Source of the DNA: Spisula solida
Taxonomy: Eukaryota; Mollusca; Bivalvia; Venerida; Mactridae
Direction of reading: 5' to 3'
Assembly: GCA_947247005.1 (NCBI GenBank)
Contig: OX365953.1
Coordinates: 1,369,001 to 1,433,000, forward strand
Length of the DNA stretch: 64,000 bases
Shown: one piece after another, positions 35,301 to 45,100 of the stretch
Numbering within the stretch: position 1 is the first letter of the stretch
How the letters are laid out: each line of letters starts with the position of its first letter
Notes under the pieces: model-generated
Databases searched by the model: none
What the model saw: the letters and a program-made list of their open reading frames with translations, nothing else
Told to the model about the DNA's origin: nothing
Made by a program: the position numbers and the translations under genes

Positions 35301-35848
35301 AGCTACAGACAGATCCTACCCCGGACACGCCCAGTATTCAAGATTTATGTAACTCATCCGGTACAGATCGTGCTATACAAGATCTGTGCTCACAGCTTGA
35401 GACCCAACATAAACAATTGATACGCCAGCAGATCACACAGCTTAAACATTCCCTCGTACAAACGCCGGTCACACATCCTAAAATGATTGTATTAAACGCT
35501 CATGCTTTAAATGCTCATGCATTAGGATCGAGTCTAGGTCAAAGTGTGAGTTTACAGGCTTATAGCAGCAATAATAACAGTAATCCTGTCGACGTTGCCC
35601 TCGACTTCACTGACGGTGACGGTGAAGATATACAAGCTGACATGCATGAAGTGGGCGGTGTTGATGGAGAGGATGAGGGTAAAGTATCACATCTGGTGAA
35701 AGAGGAACATTATGAGAAAGATGATAGTTATGCTACTATACTCGTACATAGATATAGTGATCTAAACGATGAGAATCCGGAAATTGAGAACGATGGAAGT
35801 ATATCTGTTTGTGATGAACCGCCTGAGAAAAAACTGAAAACTCAATAA
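29304..35848 (+). CDS. Gene A: two-zinc-finger coiled-coil protein, paralogue of gene B
   Basis: Family not named with certainty. Exons: 29,304-29,321 (candidate first, MNNTFV, GTAAGT donor), 30,195-30,387, 30,939-31,129, 32,309-32,414, 33,869-34,035, 34,567-34,731, 35,225-35,848; total 1,464 bases, 487 residues. Zinc finger 1 is MHCPFC...LKAHYRVKH, finger 2 HWHCYKC...IKHYKTH. Exons 6-7 form a coiled coil (DLREQILQLEREK, IEEQEEQLAGYKLREHDLVE). The tail is acidic, with VKEE as a possible SUMO site, and ends EPPEKKLKTQ, NLS-like. The protein is probably nuclear and DNA-binding (inference). Exon 2 ends at a GC donor. The acceptor of exon 5 is the last of eight tandem copies. The first exon is weakly supported: it rests on phase, on the donor, and on its TFV/T junction matching gene B's DFV/V. 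The N-terminal exons present in gene B were not found upstream. Confidence 0.8.
29573..29779 (+). mobile_element. tRNA-derived SINE, copy 2
   Basis: B box GGTTCGATCCC at 29,631-29,641, preceded by a tRNA-like A-box region (GGTTGTAGTAGAGCG). The body is shared with 22,176-22,393 up to GAGGTGTCGAGAGTGATTA. If the proposed first exon of gene A is right, this SINE sits in its first intron. Confidence 0.85.
30050..30182 (-). mobile_element. Inverted 'AACAAGAGATGTTTG' element end next to gene A exon 2
   Basis: Read on the minus strand it starts AACAAGAGATGTTTGTAAAAT and continues with GGTCACAGCGACCTTGACCT, the same order as at 57,920. It ends only 13 bases before the acceptor-bearing exon 30,195, so element sequence supplies the region where the branch point is expected. 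Confidence 0.6.
30388..30393 (+). other. Non-canonical GC 5' splice site of gene A
   Basis: The exon 30,195-30,387 ends in frame before GCAAGC. The homologous exon of gene B is exactly the same length (193 bases) and ends before GTAGGT, which fixes the position. The intron then ends in TAAAATAG at 30,938. It is therefore a GC-AG intron, a minor but valid class in animals. Confidence 0.75.
31210..31362. repeat. Long fold-back element in gene A intron 3
   Basis: Arms of about 65 bases: ATATTTGTTTGTTTTGATTG on the left is the complement of CAATCAAAACAAACAAATAT on the right. Inner arms (CTCATCGTGTAGTGATAA / TTATCACTACATGATGAG) flank a loop containing GAGCGCGTAGCGCGAG, itself nearly palindromic. 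A strong hairpin is predicted in RNA and single-stranded DNA. Confidence 0.85.
32005..32250. mobile_element. Hairpin-ended dispersed element ('GTCCCCTACC' family), copy 3
   Basis: It contains the microsatellite CTCTGTCTGTCTGTCCGTCTG, CCTGACATAACTCAAACAGT and TTGTTGCTATGGCAACAGGAA. The order matches the copies in RAD9 introns 6 and 7. It lies in gene A intron 3, just upstream of exon 32,309. Confidence 0.6.
32803..33019. mobile_element. MITE with ACTGTAAAATCA inverted ends, copy 2
   Basis: The left end TACTGTAAAATCATTATTTT is answered by ATGTGATTTTACAGTA at the right. Inner text includes CAAGGGAGTTGAATTTTCGT, shared in inverted form with 3,836-4,070. Confidence 0.8.
33127..33950 (+). repeat. 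Eight tandem 103-bp copies of a 3' splice site plus exon start (gene A)
   Basis: Each unit holds the end of an intron (TATTATATTATTACAG) and the first ~80 bases of exon 5 (encoding QTGLPVLPQGLEGVV and PGVGAVETV). Candidate exon starts lie at 33,148, 33,251, 33,354, 33,457, 33,560, 33,663, 33,766 and 33,869, an exact period of 103. Since 103 is not a multiple of three and the off-frame readings hit TAG stops, only the last acceptor gives the full protein. Base 1-2 of the exon varies between CT and CA, but both give serine after the T of exon 4. Units 5-7 share private changes (TTTAGAAGGAGTGG), a sign of stepwise duplication. Confidence 0.95.
34212..34345 (+). mobile_element. Probable decayed tRNA-derived SINE head
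   Basis: GCCTCCATAGGTCAATGGTTAGCGC resembles a tRNA 5' half with A box (given here as start 34,213), and GACCAGGGTTTAAATACGGG resembles a mutated B box. It lacks a tRNA fold and belongs to a different SINE family from the copies at 22,176 and 29,573. Confidence 0.45.
34910..35165. repeat. Dispersed repeat of the 'GGGGTGTCAA' family, copy 2
   Basis: The ends CAGGGGTGTCAATTTTCCCG and GCCCTGTTGACACCCCCTG are inverted, and the interior includes TTATTTGATGAAAATATCTC as in the copies at 15,600 and 58,878. It ends 60 bases before the last exon of gene A. Confidence 0.7.
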
Positions 35849-37410
35849 CCAATATTGTCTTGAATGTTTAATAATTATTGTATGATTTTGAAATCTGTAA
35901 ATCAGTTATTTATTAATTTATAAGTAATTATTTTCAATTAAATCTTACTGCATGCAAGTATGATTAATATTCTGATGTATGCAACTCCATGATATCAGAT
36001 CAGTTCAACAACAAAAAATTGAAATCGTCATATTGACTCTGCAGTCAATCGCAAGACTATAAAATACGAGTTGCATGGGTTTTCAGGTATATACCTGATT
36101 TCAGGTTAATGAATGTGCTAAAATGTGTTGTCCATGTTTGCACTATATTTATCAACCATTTCAGGTTTTTCATAATTTTGAACTTGCACAAGTTGAGTTA
36201 GTATGCCTGTCTTATGTGAAACTATTGATATTCAAGGTGGAATCATTTCCAGTGTAATTTGACCATAGAATTATACCCAAAACTTCCAAAATATATGATG
36301 TTAGTCTTTCCTTTGTATGTTTTAAGTCCATGCATTATATGTAACCATAGAAATGGCCATAATAGCAATATCCACTAAATATGATATCCACAGTGACAAA
36401 TCCAATCCAGGCCCAGATCTCCCGAAACATCTCAATCTGAACTAAATCTCATCTCAAATATTGCCATGTATCTTTTAGATAATTTCTATGCGAGATCGGA
36501 CTAAACATTCGCATCACAAAACAGAAAACATTATTCTGAGTGAATAACAGTAAAATTTAAAGAGCTTGAACTTCAAATTCTAACTTGGATTTGAGCAAAA
36601 TCTCAATTTGAGATGAGCTTTCTACTTGAGATGCTTCCAGACCGTTCTAGTATTGAACAAATGTGAAATGTTGAAACAGTTCAGTGTACTGGTTGTATAT
36701 TTGTGCTATCATTAATGTGCTGCTGGTGTAGCTAGCCTGAACACAGGTGTGCTCATGTTATCTGTAAGGATTGATGGATGTAATTATTGTAATACAATTT
36801 GGTGTCTGTATCTACACGGTTTATATACCGATACACGGCTTCTCAGTTCCATCAGAGAACTGTTCTATTTTTATGTGGCTCTGATGGGATGGAACTGCAA
36901 ACTGACATAACGCTCTCACAGAACCAAGGATACACGACATCTGAGTTACGTCCGAGTGTTACATCGGTTTTCAGTTCCATCAGAGCCATATCATATGAAA
37001 AACAGAACAATTCTTTGACTGAACTGAAATGCGGTGCATCGGGATTCCTACCGTGATCTACTCTTTCACAGTATGGATGAATGGTGACCTTACTTCTCTG
37101 GTGTGATCCTCATCCTTCATAAATGGTTTTGGCAGGGTCGACCTGGCCCCAATCTCCCGAAACATCTCAACCTGAGCTAAATCTCATGTCAAATATTGCC
37201 ATGTGTCTTTTAGATAACTTCCATGGGAGATTGGACTCAAAATTCACATCACAAAACAAAAAAACATTTTTCTTTTGTACATGCAGTGTTGAACTCTTGT
37301 TAGCAATTTAGAGCCATCTTGTTTTGTTTCTTGTTCAGTCAGAACTGTGTATACTCTATCCATGATTTTTGTACCGATATGTTTTCAATAAATAATTGAA
37401 ATACTGTATG
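35849..37410 (+). other. Probable 3' UTR of gene A
   Basis: AT-rich sequence after the stop, with an early ATTAAA near 35,938 and a clear AATAAA at 37,387-37,392. It contains two decayed copies of the 'TCTGGCCCCGATCTCCC' MITE (about 36,405-36,650 and 37,140-37,290). Between them, an inverted arrangement of TCAGTTCCATCAGAG (36,845 and 36,973) pairs with GCTCTGATGGGATGGAACTG. Confidence 0.45.
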
Positions 37411-37861
37411 ACTTACGAGTGTTTCTAATTCCTATAGTTAATACAATTCTCTACAATAATCTACCAATCAAGTCTCACTGGAAGTTATTCCTAACTCTGT
37501 GTTAAAGGCCACCTACAAACAAAGACCACTATTTTTGCAAAACCTGTCTTCAGAGACCACCACTTTTATCTCCCATTCAGAGAGTTGAGCTACAGTTTCA
37601 AGCCATATCTTTCCCAAGGTTTCGTAGAGTGCAATACAAACAGCCGATAGGGATCCTACATTTAAAGATTACATTTTTCCCATAGCGTGGCCTATGTTTC
37701 ATAGAACACGGTATAGAAAGAAATGCTCAATTATTTTAGTTTTCAAAAGTAAAGCAAATTTTGTCTTGGACCTGTAGCCAACTCACATGGTGTTGCTTCA
37801 CTGATAGGGTTACCATATTAATATTCGAACTCTGACAATGAGACTTTGCATAGTGTAACAA

Positions 37862-37867
37862 TTTATT
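37862..37867 (-). terminator. Possible poly(A) signal of gene B
   Basis: AATAAA on the minus strand, about 1.24 kb after the gene B stop. The gap to the AATAAA of gene A is about 470 bases, so the two 3' ends would converge closely without overlap. Confidence 0.4.
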
Positions 37868-38064
37868 CCAAAATATATACAAATATGATAACACCAGTAC
37901 TGTGGTACATCAAGCAAATCAAACCTGGAATGACCTATCATATACATCCGTGTTAGTACTTGGAATCTTGCATTAAGACGCAATGTTCATGATCTTCAGA
38001 CAAAACTAATATTTTGACCAACAAACAATAAAACAAGTCATTAAGAATTGCAAGCAATACAGAA

Positions 38065-38305
38065 GTCCCCTACCTGTTTTAAGCCATTTTCAATGTTTCT
38101 GTTGCCATGGCAACTACAATTTTTGTCAGAATAAACAAATATTTAGATATGCATAATCCCCTTATTGCCCCCTAACCACATACGAAATTTCATAAATCTA
38201 GCTTGGAAACTGTATGAGTTATATCAGGATCCAGATTGTTTGATGGACGGAGGGCAAACCTACATTGTATAGTCCCCTCCAGTTGAAAACCGGTAGGGGT
38301 CTAAT
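38065..38305 (-). mobile_element. Hairpin-ended dispersed element ('GTCCCCTACC' family), inverted copy
   Basis: The minus strand reads in the same order as 32,005-32,250, including the GTTGCCATGGCAACTAC palindrome and the GTCCCCTCCAGTTGAAAACC end. It lies in the probable 3' UTR of gene B. Confidence 0.6.
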
Positions 38306-39109
38306 AAAAGAGCTTAATTTTGGGCTAATCTGAAGGATCATTTTGATAATGTTGTACTAGATAATCAAAAGACATATACTTTTGGACAATTGATCTGAAG
38401 GTCAAAATGTGTGCTTCTGGAGATTCCATGGGTTAAATGGGGGAAGTAAGTAGAAACAAACTATCTTTTCTAATGACCTAAGATTAAATGTGTTTCCTGG
38501 AATAAGTATTTCTTGATTTTCTGTAACAAGAATATTTTACAAGTACTACGAGTATCGTTGTATCATGTTTTTAACATTTCAATGTTGAATTCCATGAAGC
38601 ACAAACAATTAACAGTACATACAGTATGAATACACGTAGAACTATGTACAAACATGAACCATGGATAGACAAGGGAACACTTGAAACAGGGCAACATGAG
38701 GCAACAGATAACCAAATCATAAACAGAACGTACATGTACCAGTATGGATGGCAATTATACGGATTCCATGATATAGGAAGTCACTCAATGGAAGTTTGCA
38801 TACATGTCCTGTTACATGTAGTATTGTGCTGTATACAGGGGTTCTCAGGCCTAAGCACTAACTATTTTGGCCACTGGTCCGACAGGGCAAAAGCGCCAAA
38901 TTTGTAAATTGGACAGTTACTGGTCATCCAGAATTTTCACTGGTCCTTTTGGATTTTCACTGGTCACGGACCAGTGTTAGTGTCGAGGCCTGGTTCTACA
39001 GAGCCATAATGCCCAATCCTGAAAACGAGTTGTTAATCTGTTTTGAGTGTCATTAGCACACTCCAAAACTCAGTTCAAACATTGTTCTAGTGTTAAAATT
39101 CAGTTAGGG

Positions 39110-42100
39110 TTATGGATCAAGTTCTTGTTTAATTTCTGTTACAGCTTTTGTAATTTCAGAGTCTTGAACTTCAACATTTTGAACTTCTAATCCAGCCTTT
39201 GTAGTTTCAACTTTTTCAGGTTCCGATACAGCCTTTATATCTTTCTGTTCATTCTCAGTCTCAGACATCTTTTCTAGAGCTGAGTTCACCAAGTCTTCAA
39301 TCTCAGATTTTGTGAATCCACATGCCGTGCCTGCTTTAAGTGCAACACATACTGTATTCTCCTTCTTTGTAAGAGTTATTTTTCCACTTTTCTGGCTCCC
39401 GTCATTGTTGGCAGTGTTTTTGTTAATTGTACCTCCCCTAGAATCAAACTTTGGGTTTCTTCCTTCAGCCAACATTGATGCCACAGTTTGTTTTGAATCA
39501 TAAGATTTGGTTGATTTCTTAACAGTAGGTGCGGGTTTAGTGGTGGCGGCAGGTTCCGTGTTTTTCTTCAAGCCCTCTACCAGTAAGAGCTGATTAGTTT
39601 GTATCAACTCAGCTGTTTGATTGTTTACAATCATCAAGGGATTTTGTGTAGTATACGACTGATGGTTAGTGAGTAGTGCGGCCAATTTCAGCTGCTCAAT
39701 ATCTTTCTTTATAGTAGACAGGTGCTTTCTAAGATCTACCAGACCTTGGGCTCCAGTCTTGGATGAATCTGTATCAAGTCTTTCTTTCTTTATTGCAGTT
39801 TTTATTTTCTGAGTTTTTAGGTCATTCAGACTTTGTTTAACCAAATCGTTTTTATCTACTTCTTTACTGGGAATATCTTTAGTTAAGGTCCCGTCAGTTC
39901 CTACAGCAAATCTCTTGACATCATTACCACTAGCCGACTCTGTTTTAATATCTTCGATAGTTGTTTGTGAGGCGCCGGACTTCTGTAGTGATTCATATTG
40001 TGACAACAAATCCTGATATTTCATGTTTAACTCGGACATTGATTTCTCCAGTTCCTCATTCTGTAGATATAGATAACATAGATACAGTAAAATCACATAT
40101 CTTTTAGGGTATTACATTTCATGGATTTTCATAAAAATCAATTCTCAATGGGTGGAAAATACATGGATTATAAAACATGGAAGGGTAAAACCATGTTATG
40201 TACTTGGGAGTTTGATAATTCAAGGGCGTTACTTTTTGTCGTCGAGCTTCACAACGAAATTAACGAAAATTCAACACCCTCAAAAAATGATTTTACAGAA
40301 ACATTGTAATACAAACATATACGTTTAGTTATCATAATAACTTAAACAGATACATGTACTAATGTTTATCAGTATGAAATCAGAATGTATACAAATGAAT
40401 GTATATTGTTATCTTTATCATTTACTATCAATGGATACTTATGGATATACCATTATTGTGAGACATGTATGCCCCCATGGCGGCCCGGTAGTCAACAATG
40501 TTATAGGTCATAGTTTCCTTGACCTACTAACACCAAAAACAACAACTCAACTACTATTGCTGACCAACATCCAAGGGAAGTTTGAGGATCATGCATGCAA
40601 GCGTCCACAAGTCATGAGCGGAAACCGTTTTGCTGTCAAAGGGCAAGGTGACCTCAAAATCAATAGATGTCATCTAATTTTGCTGACCAACATCCATGTA
40701 AGTTGAAGAATCATGGGTGCAAGCGTTCACATGTTATTGAGCAGAAACTGTTTTGCTGTCAAAGCGACCTTGACCTGCTGACCTCAAAATCAATATGGGT
40801 CATCTACTATTGCTGAAGAACATCCATGTGCAGTTTGAGGATCATGGGTGCATGTGTTTTGCTATCAAAGGGCAAAGTGACCTTGACCTTTGACCTCAAA
40901 ATCAATAGGTGTCATCTAATCTTGCTGACCAACGTCCATGTGAAGTTTGAGGATCCTAGGGCAAAGCATTCTTGAGTAATTGAACGGAATCCATTTTATA
41001 CGACCGACAGACATGTGCAAAGCAATATACCCCCTTTCAATAATTTAATTTAATTGAGCGGATTCATGAAAAGTTTGCATCAGTAGGGGTAAACGATCAC
41101 ATACTTCACATCAACTGGTTGCTAGCATGTTATCTAGGAAGCCAAAGGAAGTTCCTAATTCTAATCAGAATGTATTCCAATCATAGCTAAGAAGCTTAAG
41201 TGCGTTAGAACTAACCTTTTCAGTAAGAAACTGTATTCTTGATCTTTGTATCATACTGGTTTTCTCAAGTGAAGCACTCTTTTGTTCTAACTCTCTGATT
41301 ATACATCGTAGCCTATCTCTATTTGTTTCATCGTTGTAACCCACGACAACCTCACCATTCTGTAAAAGGATAAAATTAAACATCAACATTAAAGAAAAGT
41401 CTCAAATTGAACAAAGAATCAGATTTAAATCTCTCCAATACAGCATTGTCACACAAGAGATGTTTGTATAACTGTTAACATGTTTGCCCCATGGCAGCCA
41501 AATAGTCAGAACTGGTAAATGTCACAGTGACCTTGACTTTGGCCTACTGACCTCAAAATCAATAGGGGTCATCTACTGTTGATGACCAACCTCTTTGTAA
41601 AGTTTGAAGATCCTAGGGCAAAGCCATCATAAACACCTTACATTGGCAAAGCCATGTAACAATATCCAACATTTTAACAGAATTATGGCCCCTGATTGAC
41701 TTACCAGGTCCTTTCCCAAGGTACCCCAGTGGTAATGTTAACAATGAGCGTTACCTGTGGTAATGTTAACAATTAGAGTTACCTGTGATAATGTTAACAA
41801 TGAGAGTTACCTGTGATAATGTTAACAATGAGAGTTACCTGTGATAATGTTAACAATGAGAGTAACCTGCGATAATGTCAACCATGAGAGTTACCTGCGA
41901 TAATGTTAACAATGAGTTACCTGTGATAATGTTAACAATGAGAGTTACCTGTGATAATGTTAACAATGAGAGTTACCTGTGATAATGATAACAATGAGAG
42001 TTACCTGTGATAATGTTAACAATGAGAGTTACCTGTGATAATGATAACAATGAGAGTTACCTGTGATAATGTTAACAATGATGCAATACTCTGGTCCTCT

Positions 42101-45100
42101 AAATACATAACAGCATTCTGTTGTTCACTCTGCATCAATGCATGAGTATCAGCATCAGAAACATAGTACGGGTTCCTCTTATCTGGACTGGTGTTATATT
42201 TCTTCATTGGACTCATCTGTGAGCTACCGCCGTAAGCTGTAATATACATGACTATATGAAGTGTATCAAGTTTAAAACACAAGCAGGGATGTAGCCAGTA
42301 GGGATGCTTACCAGTTTCTGATATAAATCGAATACCGGTATTTTGCGATTGATCGATACATCGTATTGAACGTGTCTGTATAGGTAAAAAACTGATCAAC
42401 AAAAGTACACATATAAATCAACTAAATTCCCATTTTCAGTCAAGTTTCGTTTCAAAATGGTCAGGTCGTCGATGCAGCTTATGTCTGAGTGAATCTAATT
42501 TTCAAACAAGAATCTGCTATGCAAATCACTTATGCAATTAAAACATGTGTAAATAGGTTGTTAATCACATCTCAGTCTCATGCCTCATTTGTGTTCTGCA
42601 AGGTGTTTATATTGTCAAAAGAAAATATCAAATGCTATATCGAATATTGATCATTTTGTATCGATACAAATAGCGTATTGATCATTCTGATACGCAGCCC
42701 TAGTAGCCAGCGATACACACATGTATATCATTTATTACAAAAGATAATTATATTATATAAATATGGCCAAAATGGCATTAAAGTCCAAAATTTCCACAAT
42801 CATGAGGATCCCCAACCATAACCACCAACTTCAAGGCATGCATGCGTAACATCAATTCAAGCCTGGCTACGCCCCAGACAAGCTGCATACAGATACCAGC
42901 TACCTACTGAAGACGGTGCAGTTCATCTCCATATCAAAACTGGTTCATACAGAATTCTTACAGCAAAATTCAAGGACCTCAAGGCATTTTCCTGAACATT
43001 TACCCAAGTAATAGTTTACCATTACAACTCTATTTATTTTAAACAAGAAATATCACTGAATGTGATGAATACCCCCAGAAACTGCTTGACACAGTCACAT
43101 ATGCACATCTAGACTTGGTACTGATCATTCATACCAAGTTTCGTTAAAATCCGACCAATGGTGACAGAGAAATAGCGCGGACAAAATTTATAAGTGTAAA
43201 ACAAGAGTGCCAAAATGTCACAAAATACGCCCGTCTTGGGGCATGGTGAGTCTCAGGGCATGGTGAATGAAAAAAACAAAACAATCCAACATTTTTTTTG
43301 AATTAAAGGACCTTAACCCAAGAAGGCCTAGGCTGATTTGGCCTACAATTTAACTTGTCTTAGATATTATACCCATGAACATTGTCACCAAGTTTGAAGA
43401 ATGAAGATACTCCGACGAAAACTCTTTGCGCTAGAGAACAGACAAGGTCAATTACACATTTATTTTGGTAATTATAGGACCATAACCAAATAAGGCTAAG
43501 GCTGATAATCAAACTTGGCCTAGATATTATGCCCATAAGCATTGTCACAAAGTTTGAAGATGATCGGATGAAAACTAATTGCACTAAAGAACAGACAAGG
43601 TCAATTTCACATTTATTTTGGTAATTGTAGGACCAAAACCAAATAAGGCCTAGGCCCATTTGGCCTATAATCGAACTTGGCCTAGATATTATGCCCATAA
43701 GCATTGTCACAAAGTTTGAAGATACTCAGACGAAAACTCTTTGCACTAGAGTACAGACAAGGTCAATTTCACATTTATTTTGGTAATTGTAGGACCATAA
43801 CCAAATAAGGCCTAGGTCGATAATCAAACTTGGCCTAGATATTATGCCCATAAGCATTGTCACAAAGTTTGAAGATGATGGATGAAAACTGTTTGCACTA
43901 AAGAACAGACAAGGTCAATTTCACATTTATTTTGGTAATTGTAGGACCATAACCAAATAAGGCCTAGGCCGATAATCAAACTTGGTCTAGACATTATGCC
44001 CATAAGCATTGTCACAAAGTTTGAAGATGATCGGGTGAAAACTGTTTGCGTTAGAGTACAGACAAGGCCAATTTCACATTTTTTTGGTAAATGAAGTACC
44101 ATAACCCAAGAAGGCCTGAGCCGATTTGGCCTATAATCGAACTTGGCCTAGATATTATGCCCATAAGCATTGTCACAAAGTTTTAAGATGATCGGATGAA
44201 AACTGTTTGCGTTAGAGTACAGACAAGGCCAATTTCACATTTTTTTGGTAAATGAAGGACCATAACCCAAGAAGGCCTGAGCCAATTTGGCATATAATCG
44301 AACTTGGCCTAGATATTATGCCCATAAGCATTGTCACAAAGTTTGAAGATGATCGGATGAAAACTGTTTGCGTTAGAGTACAGACAAGGCCAATTTCACA
44401 TTTTTTTGGTTAATGAAGGACCATAACCCAAGAAGGCCTGGGCCGATTTGGCCTTTAATCGAACTTGGCCTAGATATTATGCCCATAAGCATTGTCACAA
44501 AGTTTGAAGATGATCGGATGAAAACTGTTTGCGTTAGAGTACAGACAAATTACTGGACACCGCCGCCCGCCCGCATGCCCGCCAAGGGTGTTCACATAAT
44601 ACGTCCCGTTTTCAACGGGCGTATAAAAACCAAAGGACCATAACTACCTTTAACTTGATCCGACGAACCTGTGCCGACAATATGCACAACTAGACTTGGT
44701 ACTGATCATTCATACCAAGTTTCGTTAAAATCCGACCAATGGTGACAGAGAAATAGCGCAGACAAAATTTATAAGTGTAAAAAAAACAAAGGGCCATAAC
44801 TACCTTAAAAGTGATCTGACCAATGTGTGCTGACGATATGCACAACTAGACTTGGTGCTGATCATTCATACCAAGTTTCGTTAAAATCCGATCAATGGCG
44901 ACAGAGAAATAGCGTGGACAAAATTTATAAGTGTAAAAAAAACAAAGGGCCATAACTACCTTAAAATTGATCTGACCAATGTGTGCCGACGATATGCACA
45001 ACTAGACTTGGTGCTGATCATTCATACCAAGTTTCGTTAAAATCCGACCAATGGTGACAGAGAAATAGCGCAGACAAAATTTATAAGTGTAAAAAAAACA

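Noticed and set aside
41740..42083. CRISPR-like array
   Set aside because: Units are directly adjacent with no unique spacers and copy an exon-donor boundary of gene B; this is a minisatellite.
43360..44102. Minus-strand frames of 80-116 codons
   Set aside because: They translate the ~160-base repeat (the same peptide words recur at the repeat period), not a gene.
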